Numbered from the stretch's first letter, positions 29,318 through 40,125 are shown. The stretch: DNA of 64,000 nt from Defluviitaleaceae bacterium (GCA_009784685.1 WRBF01000001.1:1-64000); one strand, 5' to 3'. Translations and numbers: made by a program. Notes: generated by a model not told the origin, from the letters alone.

Positions 29318-29956
29318 TTATCCGCTATCATTGTTTATCAATGATATAATCTCATGTATCAAGAACATTCGATCATCTAACTCAGCGATTTTATCAGCAC
29401 AGATTATAAGTTCATCGCTTAAATGCTTTGGTATTTGCTCCTTATATTTGTATTTGGCTTGATGTTCAAGTGTAGCCCAAAAATTCATAGCCTCTGTACG
29501 TATTTGGATTTCTATAGGTAAAGTTTCTGTTTTACCGGAGTGATATATCTCAATTTCCATAATGATATGGTAACTTCGATACCCGCTATGCTTAGGGTTA
29601 GTTACATAATCCTTTTCGCTTATGATATTTCCGTCCGGCATTGATCTGATAAGCTCTGCCAAAAAATAAATATCCTTAGCATACGGACAAATAATCCGGA
29701 TGCCGGCTATGTCGTTTAAATGATTTTTTGCATTTTTCGCAGTCAATTCAACGCCTTGCTTATGTAATTTGCTTGCAATACTTTCAGCAGATTTAATACG
29801 CCCAGTTATATACCCAATAGGGTTAGTGTTTTGGTAATACTTATGGGCTTCGTGGATAATGTTTAACTTTGTTAACATTGTTCTATGCACCCATTCATAT
29901 GAAAGAAGAAGCTCTTTAAGCAGCTTAAATTCATTGTCGTTAAACCGTGCAGACAT
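29318..29956 (-). CDS. Small GTP pyrophosphokinase (RelA/SpoT-domain alarmone synthetase)
   Basis: RIKSAESIASKLHKQG, NDIAGIRIICPY, YVTNPKHSGYRSYHIIMEI, EIQIRTEAMNFWATLEHQAKYK. Confidence 0.92.
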   Translation of the reverse strand: MSARFNDNEFKLLKELLLSYEWVHRTMLTKLNIIHEAHKYYQNTNPIGYITGRIKSAESIASKLHKQGVELTAKNAKNHLNDIAGIRIICPYAKDIYFLAELIRSMPDGNIISEKDYVTNPKHSGYRSYHIIMEIEIYHSGKTETLPIEIQIRTEAMNFWATLEHQAKYKYKEQIPKHLSDELIICADKIAELDDRMFLIHEIISLINNDSG

Positions 29957-29973
29957 TTGTTATTACCTCCGAT

Positions 29974-31023
29974 TTATTTTAGGGGAAGTGTTAAGGTGAA
30001 AACTGCCCCAGTACCTGAGCAATTTTCCGCTGCTACATGACCTTCATGTTGGTCAGCTATTGACTTTACAATGGCAAGTCCAATACCTGTATTACCGCCT
30101 TTACCCTTATAAAAGCGCTCGAAAACATGCGGCAAAGTTTCGGATTCTATGCCGTTGCCGTCATCTGTCACACTTATTTGTATTTGTTTATCTTTTTTAC
30201 GGCACGATATCACAATTTCAGATATTGCGTAACGTATTGCGTTGGAAATAAGATTGTCAACTGCCCTTGATATAAGCTCGGTCACACATTCATATGAAAT
30301 TTCACCTTTATCAAGGTCAAAAATAAACTTAACTTGCTTTTTGTCTGCTATTACTTGTTGACGTGCGGCACATTCTTTAATAATTTTAATCAAATCCGAT
30401 TTTTCTGTGTTGTATGCCGTAGTAATATTGTCAATTTTTGCAATATACAGCAAATCAGTAACCAAATCCGATAACCTGTCTGTTTCCTTTAAAATTGTTT
30501 CGCCTGCTTTTTTAGGCTCCATAAGCCCATAAACTATACCTTCCGCATAAACTTTGATAGACATTAGGGGCGTTCGTAATTCATGTGATGCATTTTGGAA
30601 AAAATCCTTTTGCATTTTGTCATGAGCTCCTAACTGTCTTACAGACTTATTAAAAGCAGCATTTAGGCTTTCTATTTCCATGTCTTGAAATTCAAAATCA
30701 TTAGTTTCAAAATTACCTTTACCTATGCCAAGTGCAAATTTACTTAATTTTTCAATAGGGCGTGTTATTGAGTTAGATAGAAAATAAGTAACAACCACTG
30801 AAACTACAAACATTATAGCAACAAGTGCAATAAGCGTGGCTCCTGCTCTGCCTGTTACTGCTTCTTCCGCAACATGGTAATCATAATCGCCGGAAGTAAA
30901 TAACCTTATGATGATATTGAAGATAATCCCCGTGAGCAAGAAAGAAAAAAACAGCACAGAGGAAAAGGCGGCAAGAATTCTTTGACGCAATCTTGTTTTC
31001 TTTTTATCATTATTTGATCTCAT
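29974..31023 (-). CDS. Sensor histidine kinase
   Basis: HAMP, FFQNASHELRTPLMSI (H-box), DNLISNAIRYA, DDGNGI, FERFYKGKGGNTGIGLAIVK. Confidence 0.95.
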   Translation of the reverse strand: MRSNNDKKKTRLRQRILAAFSSVLFFSFLLTGIIFNIIIRLFTSGDYDYHVAEEAVTGRAGATLIALVAIMFVVSVVVTYFLSNSITRPIEKLSKFALGIGKGNFETNDFEFQDMEIESLNAAFNKSVRQLGAHDKMQKDFFQNASHELRTPLMSIKVYAEGIVYGLMEPKKAGETILKETDRLSDLVTDLLYIAKIDNITTAYNTEKSDLIKIIKECAARQQVIADKKQVKFIFDLDKGEISYECVTELISRAVDNLISNAIRYAISEIVISCRKKDKQIQISVTDDGNGIESETLPHVFERFYKGKGGNTGIGLAIVKSIADQHEGHVAAENCSGTGAVFTLTLPLK

Positions 31024-31028
31024 TATTT

Positions 31029-31454
31029 TTATCCATTTCGTCCAAAATGTAGTTCATCATACGCCTTTTTTTCAAACTCCATGCGCCTAAAAATAGCATT
31101 AATCCTCATAGTAAGTGCCATAGGGCTGAAAGGTTTTGTTAAATAATCATCGCTGCCTAAATCCAAACCGGTAGCATAATCTAAGTCGCTATCTCTTGCA
31201 GTAAGCATTATTATTGGTACGGTGCTAACCTTGCGTAATTCTTTGCATACTATGAAGCCATTAGAACCGGGCATCATTACATCTAAGACTACCAAATCTG
31301 CAGGCTTTTCTGAAAAAGCTTCAAGAAGCAAATCACCATTTTCAAAATCTTCAACAGTATATCCTGCACTCTCTAAAAATGCCTTAATACCAAGCCTTAT
31401 CGTGGTTTCATCATCAGCAATATAGATTTTTTTTGCTTCGTTCAAAAAAATCAA
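31029..31454 (-). CDS. Response regulator, receiver domain only (no DNA-binding domain)
   Basis: IYIADDE, VVLDVMMPGSNG, PIIMLTARD, GSDDYLTKPFSP; stop after DELHFGRNG. Confidence 0.92.
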   Translation of the reverse strand: MIFLNEAKKIYIADDETTIRLGIKAFLESAGYTVEDFENGDLLLEAFSEKPADLVVLDVMMPGSNGFIVCKELRKVSTVPIIMLTARDSDLDYATGLDLGSDDYLTKPFSPMALTMRINAIFRRMEFEKKAYDELHFGRNG

Positions 31455-31462
31455 CCCTTTAT

Positions 31463-32275
31463 TTATAAAATTGTTTTTGTTGCAATTTGAATTCTTTCTT
31501 TCTCAAGTTCTTGAAGAATATTTTTGCGTGCATCACTGCAAGCGATAAAATTGTTAGAAACACTTGCTGTCCACATACTTGAACGTAATTCTACACCATA
31601 AAGCCCAAGAGCACGCACAAAAACCGGCACTTTCGGATTAGTTTGTTGCTGTTCTAATGTACGTGTATCTACAAAATCCCTATGTTCCCCTATAACATTT
31701 GCCATAATTTCACAGGCTTTTGGAACATCAGAGCCATACGAAATAATAACATCTATAAAGGATGAAGCCTGTGCGCTGTTGAAATTTGCGTTCTCAATAA
31801 GTTCTTTATTTAGAACTGAATTTGGCACTATTATCCGGCTGTTCATAAAAGTACGTATAACTGTGTGTCTGATTGTGATGTCTTCAACAAAGCCTGTAAT
31901 GTCAGAATTTACAAGATGCACACGGTCGCCGACCTCGAACGGTTTTGAAATTGATATAAATAACCCATTAAAAGCGTTTCCAAGAGATTCCTGTGCTGCA
32001 AGACCTATTGTTATTGCAACTATACCCGAACCGGCAATTAAAGCAGCAGCAGCATCTGCAAATTGAGGGAATCGACCTAATGCAAGAACAATGCCCACAA
32101 CCCAAATGACTGCGCTAAGCACATTCTTAATAAATTTTTGGTAGATCGTATTCCTCCCAAAAATCCCCCAAATTATTCGAAAAATTTTTGTAACAAACAA
32201 AGTAGATAACAATGTTGCAATTACACGCGCTATAATCCAACCAGAGTATTCGCTGTAAAGGAAGTTGTGTAACAT
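31463..32275 (-). CDS. Mechanosensitive ion channel, MscS family
   Basis: GLAAQESLGNAFNGLFISISKPFEVGDRVHLV, FVEDITIRHTVIRTFMNSRIIVPNSVLNKE. Confidence 0.93.
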   Translation of the reverse strand: MLHNFLYSEYSGWIIARVIATLLSTLFVTKIFRIIWGIFGRNTIYQKFIKNVLSAVIWVVGIVLALGRFPQFADAAAALIAGSGIVAITIGLAAQESLGNAFNGLFISISKPFEVGDRVHLVNSDITGFVEDITIRHTVIRTFMNSRIIVPNSVLNKELIENANFNSAQASSFIDVIISYGSDVPKACEIMANVIGEHRDFVDTRTLEQQQTNPKVPVFVRALGLYGVELRSSMWTASVSNNFIACSDARKNILQELEKERIQIATKTIL

Positions 32276-32446
32276 AGGTTATTAGTCTCCATTCATAAAA
32301 AACTAGAAGCTCTCATATCGAGGGTAGAGCAAAAGCAGTCGAACTGCGTCAGATATTTATTCGCTAAAGACAACTTTTCAGAATAATTATGGATAAATTT
32401 TGCAACGAAAACAGTTTTAAATGTATTCGGCTTCGATGCATGTTAT

Positions 32447-32836
32447 TTATGATAACTTATCTAACTTTTTACTTTCTCTTAATTCATACAAATTTACGAC
32501 AACGCATCCTAAAAAATACATTACTATGTCCCACCAGTCAAACGTAACTCCTATAACCACTCTAGCGATCTGAGAATGCCCGAGCCCTATCATATATACT
32601 AATCCGAAATACTGCATAATCTCTACTAAAACAGCAAATGCGAAAATGTACAACCAAAGAAATTTAAGTCTGTTCCGAAGAAAAATGCGCATAAGACAAT
32701 AGATGAAAAGAACAATCAAAATATCCCCGAAGTGATTTCTAATAAATCCACTTTCCACAAAAAGAGCTATTAGCACTATAACAATAAGAAAGATCATAGA
32801 TGCTGTAAAATACTTGAAACTAAAAGCAATTTTCAT
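32447..32836 (-). CDS. DUF2809 family membrane protein
   Basis: Four TM segments, FAVLVEIMQYFGLVYMIGLGHSQIARVVIGVTFDWWDIVMYFLGC. Confidence 0.8.
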   Translation of the reverse strand: MKIAFSFKYFTASMIFLIVIVLIALFVESGFIRNHFGDILIVLFIYCLMRIFLRNRLKFLWLYIFAFAVLVEIMQYFGLVYMIGLGHSQIARVVIGVTFDWWDIVMYFLGCVVVNLYELRESKKLDKLS

Positions 32837-32867
32837 AAATAATTATACCTTCACTTTAATTGAAATC

Positions 32868-34145
32868 CTATAGGTTTTCGGACTGTCTCATAGCCTCAGC
32901 CCCAAGCATAACACCAATTTTCATATGCTCCCATGTAAGCCCTCCTTGCAAATAAACTGCATAAGGCTCTTTCATAGGTGCGTCTGCGCTAAGTTCGATT
33001 GATGAACCTTGTACAAATGCCCCGGCAGCCATTATTACTTCGCAGTCATATCCCGGCATTGCCCAAGGCTCCGGAGATACAAAACTATCAACTGGTGCAG
33101 CATTTTGAATTGCTTTGCAAAATGCAACTACTTTTTCCGGTTTACCTAGCTTTATCGCTTGAACTATATCTGTCCTTTTTTCAAGTGGTCGAGGTAAAAC
33201 ATCATATCCCATACTGTCAAAAACTTTAGACGCAAAAACAGCACCTTTTAAAGAAGCTTCAACAACAGAAGGTGCCAAAAACAAACCTTGCATAAAAGAA
33301 GCCGTTAAACCAAGCGTCGGACCTACTTCCTTGCCTAGTCCCGGGGCTGTAAGCCTAATCGCTGCATTTTCAATATATTCATTCCTGCCTGCAATGTATC
33401 CGCCAACCGGAGCAAGCCCCCCTCCGGGGTTTTTAATCAAAGAACCAACGGTTAAATCCGCACAAACATCTCCCGGCTCTATATCTTCTGTAAATTCTCC
33501 ATAACAATTATCGATCATACAAATTATATCTTTATTCATTGACTTAACTAAGTTTACAATATTGCCAATTTCCTCAACACTTAAAGAACGCCTGTAACTA
33601 TATCCTTTGGAACGCTGTATTGTCACAAGTTTTGTCCTGCTCGTTATCATGTTTTTAATTCCATCATAGTCAATTTGGTCGTTAGGCAAAAATTCTGCCT
33701 GTTTATATATTATGCCGTTTTCAATAAGTGAACCTTTTGTTTTTTTAATTCCGATAACGCTTTCAAGCGTATCATACGGCTTGCCAACCGCAGAAAGAAG
33801 CTCATCGCCGCTTTTTAAGTTACCAAAAAGAGCTATGGTAAGCGCATGAGTGCCTGAAATAATTTGCGGACGTACAAGCGCAGATTCACTGCTAAAAACA
33901 TCAGCAAAAACCTTTTCTGTTACGTCTCTACCTGCATCATCATATCCGTACCCTGTTGTTCCCGAAAAATGACTTTCAGAAAGCTTGTTGCGCTGCATTG
34001 CTGCAAGAACTTTCATTTGATTTTTTTCTGACGTTTCTTCAATCTCCAAAAATTTATCTTTAATTTCAAACAAGGCTTTATCACAAAATTCAATAGTTTC
34101 CTGTGAAATATTAAATTCCTTCTTCAAGAATTCGTTTCTGTTCAT
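32868..34145 (-). CDS. Methionine gamma-lyase family / YnbB-like PLP protein (aluminum-resistance family)
   Basis: GTTGYGYDDAGRD, RPQIISGTHAL, CMIDNCYGEFTED, GSLIKNPGGGLAPVGGYIAG; start MNRNEF. Confidence 0.9.
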   Translation of the reverse strand: MNRNEFLKKEFNISQETIEFCDKALFEIKDKFLEIEETSEKNQMKVLAAMQRNKLSESHFSGTTGYGYDDAGRDVTEKVFADVFSSESALVRPQIISGTHALTIALFGNLKSGDELLSAVGKPYDTLESVIGIKKTKGSLIENGIIYKQAEFLPNDQIDYDGIKNMITSRTKLVTIQRSKGYSYRRSLSVEEIGNIVNLVKSMNKDIICMIDNCYGEFTEDIEPGDVCADLTVGSLIKNPGGGLAPVGGYIAGRNEYIENAAIRLTAPGLGKEVGPTLGLTASFMQGLFLAPSVVEASLKGAVFASKVFDSMGYDVLPRPLEKRTDIVQAIKLGKPEKVVAFCKAIQNAAPVDSFVSPEPWAMPGYDCEVIMAAGAFVQGSSIELSADAPMKEPYAVYLQGGLTWEHMKIGVMLGAEAMRQSENL

Positions 34146-35049
34146 TAACAATCTCCTCAATATTTCTTTCTCCGGTATCAAACCAAATTGCTTCGGTCTG
34201 GTTTCTAAACCATGTCAGCTGTCTTTTTGCATAATGACGAGTATTTTGCTTAAGCTTAGATGCAGCATCTTCCAGCGAAACTTCTCCATTTATATACGGA
34301 ATCAACTCTTTGTACCCTATCCCTTGCATTGAAGTAAGGTTTGAAGTATAACCCATTGCAAGAAGTCCCCTAACCTCTTCTAAAAGCCCATCGCCTAACA
34401 TTTGGTCTACTCGCTTATTGATCTTACTATAAAGTTTTTCACGATTCATGTTAGCTATGAAAAACTTTACATCATATGCAAAGGAGCGGCTTCGTTCGAC
34501 TGCGTTATGTTCAGATATTTTAATTCCTGTTGTGTTGAAAAATTCAATAGCACGAACAACACGCTTTACGTTGTTAAAATGTACTTGTACCGCTGATTCA
34601 GGGTCAATTTTTGTAAGCATATCGTGCAAATACTCATTTCCTTTTTCCTTAGCACATTCATATAAACCATGTCTATAATCAAGATTTATAGTTTCTTCTG
34701 AGAATTCGTTATCGTATATAACAGAGTTAATGTAAAAGCCGGTGCCGCCGACCAAGATAGGTATTTTTCCGCTTTTAATAACACAACTTATACATTCTTT
34801 GCAAATTTTTTGATATACAGCGACGGAAAAATCTTCATCCGGGTCTACAACATCTACCATATGATGTTTAATTTCGTTCATTTCTTCTTTCGTGGGCTTA
34901 GCCGTTCCAATGTCCATATATCTGTAAACCTGTATAGAGTCAGCAGAAATTATCTCGCCATTAATTTGCTTGGCGAGTTCAATTGCAAGTTTGCTTTTGC
35001 CAACAGCTGTTGCACCACCTATAACAATTAGTGGCCGTGTATTGCTCAT
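34111..35049 (-). CDS. miaA: tRNA dimethylallyltransferase
   Basis: VIGGATAVGKSKLAIELA, GEIISADSIQVYRYMDIGTAKP, LVGGTGFYI. Confidence 0.96.
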   Translation of the reverse strand: MSNTRPLIVIGGATAVGKSKLAIELAKQINGEIISADSIQVYRYMDIGTAKPTKEEMNEIKHHMVDVVDPDEDFSVAVYQKICKECISCVIKSGKIPILVGGTGFYINSVIYDNEFSEETINLDYRHGLYECAKEKGNEYLHDMLTKIDPESAVQVHFNNVKRVVRAIEFFNTTGIKISEHNAVERSRSFAYDVKFFIANMNREKLYSKINKRVDQMLGDGLLEEVRGLLAMGYTSNLTSMQGIGYKELIPYINGEVSLEDAASKLKQNTRHYAKRQLTWFRNQTEAIWFDTGERNIEEIVNEQKRILEEGI

Positions 35050-36986
35050 TACATAACCCTCTTAAATCTTTTTTCCAGTTCATATTTTGGTATTTCTATT
35101 ATTGTTGGTCTTCCATGTGGACATGTAAAAGGATTTTCAAGTTTAGTCACTTGGCTAATAAGCTCTTTTGCCTCTGTATAGCTAAGTTTATCGTTGCCTT
35201 TAACTGCTGCCTTACATGCAATTGATGCGATAGCATCTGTTTTGACATCATAAATATTTGATACAGCTGTCTCAATTTTAGAAAGCTTATCTAGAATTTC
35301 TAAAAAGAAATTAACATCCTCAGTGTCTTTTAGCAAATATGGAACAGCACGGATTGCGATTTCCTTTTCGCCAAATTTATCTATATCAAATCCAAATTGC
35401 TCAAATAAATCCCGATTTTCATCAACTATTGACATTTCCTTAGGAGTTATAGTTAAAACATAAGGGTTAAGAATCGGCTGAGAAACGATATCGGGCTTTT
35501 CCTTTAGCTTTTTAGAAAGCTGATCGTACAAACAACGCTCATGAGCAGCGTGTTGATCCATAATATACATTTTGCTACCCTGCTCTATTATCCAATATGT
35601 ATTAAAGAGCTGCCCGACAATTTTATAGTCAATGAAAATTTGAGGTTTAGAATTCGTTTTTTCAGCTTGATAACTTGAATCAGCTTTTAAATTTTTAATG
35701 GTATCATCTTTTTCAACAGGAATATTATTGCATTCTATTGAATTGACTTCATCTAAATTATCTTCGATTAATAATCCTGCTTGTTCTTCATAAATTTCGT
35801 TATATGGATTAGGAGTGAATGTTTGTTCAGAAACATCAGAAGAATCTTTTGGTATCGGCTTGTTGGCATACACACTGTTAATTATATCCGCATATTTTGA
35901 TACACTAGATTTAGCCGACGAAGACTCAGTTGTTTCTGATACTTGGATAGGCTTAGTAAGATAATCATCTTTTTGCCAACTTGCAGCGGGTATCAAATTT
36001 TGCCCGGAAAAAGCTTTTTTGACTGCTGCGCTCACAATCTCAAGTATTTTTTCATCATTCCAAAACCGAACTTCAAGCTTTGTAGGGTGAACGTTTATAT
36101 CGATAAGCGACGGATGTATTTTTATGAACAGGAAAAACACAGGAAACTTCCCTATCGGCAGCATTGTTTTTAATGTCTGCTCTGTGGCTGACGAAACTAT
36201 TTCGCTCTTTATATGCCGCCCGTTTATGAACATATGTTCATAGGAACGATTGCTTCTATACATTTCAGGTTTACATATATAACCTGTTACATGTACATTT
36301 TCACCTAAATAGTCAATGGGCAAAAGACAGGAGGCTGTTTCTTTGCCGTAAATCTGATAAATTGTTGATTTAAGGTCTCCATCACCTTTTGTTCTAATCA
36401 ATTTCGAGCCATTGTTTATATAGTTGAATGATATATGCGGGTTTCCTAAAGCGATTTTTGTTATAACATCTGAGATATATCCGCTTTCAGTTGCAGTTTT
36501 TTTCAAAAATTTTCGGCGTGCGGGTATGTTATAGAACAAATTGCGAACAGATATTATAGTTCCGTTTGCCGCTGCAACATCTTGCTCTCTAACAAACTCT
36601 CCGCCGTTAACTTCAAGGCAAAATCCCATTTCTGATGTCTTTGTTTTAGTTAGCATCTCAACTTGTGCAACAGACGCTATGCTCGAAAGTGCCTCGCCTC
36701 TAAACCCAAGCGACATAACATTTTCCAAGTCATCAATATTTCGAATTTTACTCGTCGAATGCTTTAAAAATGCAGTTTTAGCTTCGTTTTTATCAATACC
36801 GATACCGTTATCAGTTATTTGAACAAGTGAAACGCCGCCGTCTTTTATTTCAATCGTAATAGCATTCGCCTTGGCATCAATAGAGTTCTCAACAAGCTCT
36901 TTTACAACAGAAACAGGCCGCTCGACAACTTCGCCTGCGGCTATTTTATTTATTAAATCAGTATCTAGAAGTTTAATATGTGACAT
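35049..36986 (-). CDS. mutL: DNA mismatch repair protein MutL
   Basis: IAAGEVVERPVSVVKELVENSIDA, GFRGEALSSIA, CPHGRPT. Confidence 0.97.
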   Translation of the reverse strand: MSHIKLLDTDLINKIAAGEVVERPVSVVKELVENSIDAKANAITIEIKDGGVSLVQITDNGIGIDKNEAKTAFLKHSTSKIRNIDDLENVMSLGFRGEALSSIASVAQVEMLTKTKTSEMGFCLEVNGGEFVREQDVAAANGTIISVRNLFYNIPARRKFLKKTATESGYISDVITKIALGNPHISFNYINNGSKLIRTKGDGDLKSTIYQIYGKETASCLLPIDYLGENVHVTGYICKPEMYRSNRSYEHMFINGRHIKSEIVSSATEQTLKTMLPIGKFPVFFLFIKIHPSLIDINVHPTKLEVRFWNDEKILEIVSAAVKKAFSGQNLIPAASWQKDDYLTKPIQVSETTESSSAKSSVSKYADIINSVYANKPIPKDSSDVSEQTFTPNPYNEIYEEQAGLLIEDNLDEVNSIECNNIPVEKDDTIKNLKADSSYQAEKTNSKPQIFIDYKIVGQLFNTYWIIEQGSKMYIMDQHAAHERCLYDQLSKKLKEKPDIVSQPILNPYVLTITPKEMSIVDENRDLFEQFGFDIDKFGEKEIAIRAVPYLLKDTEDVNFFLEILDKLSKIETAVSNIYDVKTDAIASIACKAAVKGNDKLSYTEAKELISQVTKLENPFTCPHGRPTIIEIPKYELEKRFKRVM

Positions 36987-39589
36987 TATGCTTTACCAAA
37001 GCCCTTGCTCATATTTTGATAATCAAAAAGCTTGCGAAGCGCATCACGAGGTGTTATTGCATCTATATCAAGCTCCATGATTTCTTTAATGATTACATAT
37101 TCCTGGGATAGTTCCTTATCTTTATCCTGACCGTAAACTACATCTTTGCGGCTTTCTATTTTCTTTCTACTGCTTGCGATATCTGCATGATTTAAAGAAC
37201 TTAATATTTCATCAGCACGAGATAATATGCTCTTAGGCAATCCGGCAAGCTTTGCAACATGCAGTCCATAGCTGTTGTCAGCTCCGCCTCTGGCAATCTT
37301 TCGTAAAAATATTATATCTTCACCTTGTTCTCGTATTAGCATCCGATAATTTTTAACACCGGAAATCTTACCTTCAAGTTCTGAAAGCTCGTGATAATGT
37401 GTTGAAAATAAAGTTCTTGCACCAATTTGGGAGCAAATATATTCAAGAACCGACCAAGCAATGCTAAGCCCGTCAAACGTGCTTGTCCCCCGCCCTATTT
37501 CATCCAAAATAAGCAAGCTGTTTTTGGTTGAAGTATTTATGATATTTGCAACTTCAGACATTTCAACCATAAATGTGCTCTGACCGATAGACAGATCATC
37601 AGAAGCCCCAACACGAGTAAATATTTTATCAACAACACCTATAACGCCGCTTTCCGCAGGGATAAACGAACCAATTTGAGCCATAAGTATAATAAGTGCT
37701 GTCTGACGCATATACGTTGATTTTCCTGCCATATTAGGTCCGGTGATTATCAATAGTCTATCATCGGATTCATCTAAAAATACATCATTTGGCACGAATG
37801 AAATGCCGGATATAGTTTCAAGAACAGGATGCCTTCCATCTTTAATGTTAATCTCATCACCGTTTGTTATCTCAGGCTTTGCATAGTTATAGTTATCCGC
37901 CGACTCAGCCAACGACTGAAAAACATCAATAGTTGAAATTATTTGTGCTGTAAGTTGTATTCTATGTACTTCATTCGCTATCTTTTCCAAAATCTCTAAA
38001 TAGAGCATGTTTTCAAGTTCTAAGATTTTTTCTTCAGCTTCAAGTATCGCATCTTCGATTTCTTTAAGCTCAATAGTCGTATATCTTTCACCATTTGCCA
38101 TAGTTTGACGGCGTATGTAATTTGAAGGCACGAGGTTAATGTTTGAATTAGTAACCTCAATAAAGTAGCCGAATATTTTGTTATATTTTATCTTTAGGCT
38201 TTTAATACCGGTCGCTTTACGTTCTTCAGCTTCTTTTTCAAGCAACCATACAGCACCTTTATTTCTCGCATTTTTGTATCTGTCAAGTTCTTGATTGTAC
38301 CCTGACTTTATCATGTTGCCGTCTTTTAAATTAGCAGGGGCATGTTCATCTATAGAGTTTTCGATTAATTCATAAATATCTTCAAGAGTATCAAGTGCCT
38401 CGTACATTTCTTTTGTAAGTTTAGAATTACACTCTGAAATAAATCTCTTTATTTCCGGGATTTGAAGCAGTGAAAGCTTTAAGCTAGTTAAATCCCGTCC
38501 GCTTGCGCTACGGTAGATTATTTTACCCATTAGCCTTTCAATATCACCTATAATCGAAAGAGTATCTCTTATATCATTTCTTACATACATACTATCCTTC
38601 AGTTCAGATACAGTGTCAAGCCGTCTTTTAATATCATCACTATCAATAAGCGGCTGCTCTATCCATTTTCGCAGCAGTCTCCCACCCATAGATGTTTTTG
38701 TTTTATCAAGAACCCATAAAAGCGTACCCTTTTTACTTCTGTCTCTAATAGATTCAGTCAGCTCAAGATGTCTTCGTGATGATGCATCAAGAGACATAAA
38801 TTTGTTTTTTCCATAATATTTTATTAAGTTAATATGAGAAAGATCATTCCGTTGAGTCTCTTTCAAATATTGCAAAAGAGCCCCGGAAGCAGAAACTGCG
38901 ACTCCCCTGCCCTCCAAGCCAAAGCTGTTTATATTATGGATTTTAAAATGAGTACAAATATTTTTTGCAGCAGTTGAATACTCAAAATTCCAACTGTAAT
39001 ATTCAAATGGTTTTATGTTAAACAACTGTTCAATACTCTTTTGGTTATCGGGTACTTTGTTTACAATAAGTTCCTTCGGTTTAATTCTTGCAATTTCATC
39101 AATTACTTCGTTACTAAAGTCATTCTCAATTTGAGTAGTAAAAAACTCACCTGTTGTAACATCACAAAAAGCAAGACCTATGCCTTCAATTGAATAAAAT
39201 AAGCTCATAATATAGTTGTTAGCAGTATCATCAAGTATCTTCCCGTCAGTTACAGTACCGGGAGTAATAATACGTACTACTTCCCGTTTAACTAACGATT
39301 TAGTCTTAGATGCTTCTTCAACTTGTTCGCAAATCGCAACTTTATGACCATTTTCAACAAGCTTTGCTATATATGTGTCCGCAGCATGAAAGGGAATTCC
39401 ACACATAGGTACTCTTTCTTTTTGTCCGCACTCCCTTCCGGTTAAAACGAGACCAAGAATTTCTGATGCTTTCACTGCATCTTCAAAAAACATCTCATAA
39501 AAATCTCCAAGCCTAAAGAATAAAAAGGAATCACTGTTTACCGCTTTAATTTGGAGATATTGTTCCATCATCGGTGAATATTTAGCCAT
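36986..39589 (-). CDS. mutS: DNA mismatch repair protein MutS
   Basis: LFFRLGDFYEMFFEDA, TGPNMAGKSTYMRQ, LLILDEIGRGTSTFDGLSIAW. Confidence 0.98.
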   Translation of the reverse strand: MAKYSPMMEQYLQIKAVNSDSFLFFRLGDFYEMFFEDAVKASEILGLVLTGRECGQKERVPMCGIPFHAADTYIAKLVENGHKVAICEQVEEASKTKSLVKREVVRIITPGTVTDGKILDDTANNYIMSLFYSIEGIGLAFCDVTTGEFFTTQIENDFSNEVIDEIARIKPKELIVNKVPDNQKSIEQLFNIKPFEYYSWNFEYSTAAKNICTHFKIHNINSFGLEGRGVAVSASGALLQYLKETQRNDLSHINLIKYYGKNKFMSLDASSRRHLELTESIRDRSKKGTLLWVLDKTKTSMGGRLLRKWIEQPLIDSDDIKRRLDTVSELKDSMYVRNDIRDTLSIIGDIERLMGKIIYRSASGRDLTSLKLSLLQIPEIKRFISECNSKLTKEMYEALDTLEDIYELIENSIDEHAPANLKDGNMIKSGYNQELDRYKNARNKGAVWLLEKEAEERKATGIKSLKIKYNKIFGYFIEVTNSNINLVPSNYIRRQTMANGERYTTIELKEIEDAILEAEEKILELENMLYLEILEKIANEVHRIQLTAQIISTIDVFQSLAESADNYNYAKPEITNGDEINIKDGRHPVLETISGISFVPNDVFLDESDDRLLIITGPNMAGKSTYMRQTALIILMAQIGSFIPAESGVIGVVDKIFTRVGASDDLSIGQSTFMVEMSEVANIINTSTKNSLLILDEIGRGTSTFDGLSIAWSVLEYICSQIGARTLFSTHYHELSELEGKISGVKNYRMLIREQGEDIIFLRKIARGGADNSYGLHVAKLAGLPKSILSRADEILSSLNHADIASSRKKIESRKDVVYGQDKDKELSQEYVIIKEIMELDIDAITPRDALRKLFDYQNMSKGFGKA

Positions 39590-39709
39590 AAAATAAAATG
39601 CCTTCCTGTGATTAGGAGTTTAATAAATTTGAAAACTTAAATACAATGCTAGTCTTGTATCAAAAATGCTGCAATTTTATACGTATTTTTAATTATGGGA
39701 AAGTGTTAG

Positions 39710-40111
39710 TTAACCGCAGCTGTTGCAGCTATCACCAGAACATCCATGACATCCGCATTCATCGGATGCATCAACACCTGTTATTGTAAACTTTAAAATA
39801 TTCATAACGCCGTTTACAAACTCGTTAAATTCTGATTCAGCCATCATAAGATTTTCTATCGTTTCATTGTTTTTAAGCTCTTCTGCCATTTTCATAAGTT
39901 TTTCTGAATTTGCAGCAAATTCATCCGGGGCAATTTCGCCTCTGGCAGCTCTTGATCTTACATCTGTTTGAAATGCGCTGTATTCCTCAAGTCCTTTTTT
40001 GGCATCAAGGTTTTCATCAAATTTTTTCCTTGCATCATGAAGTTTTTTTGCTTCATTTGATTCCAAAATCAAATTGCCTAACTCTCTTGCCTTTTCATAA
40101 TAAGTTGACAT
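39710..40111 (-). CDS. ylbF: YlbF/RicF-family protein with Cys-rich C-terminus
   Basis: YlbF-type helical ORF; tail DECGCHGCSGDSCNSCG; next to miaB. Confidence 0.82.
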   Translation of the reverse strand: MSTYYEKARELGNLILESNEAKKLHDARKKFDENLDAKKGLEEYSAFQTDVRSRAARGEIAPDEFAANSEKLMKMAEELKNNETIENLMMAESEFNEFVNGVMNILKFTITGVDASDECGCHGCSGDSCNSCG

Positions 40112-40125
40112 TTAAATATCTCCTT

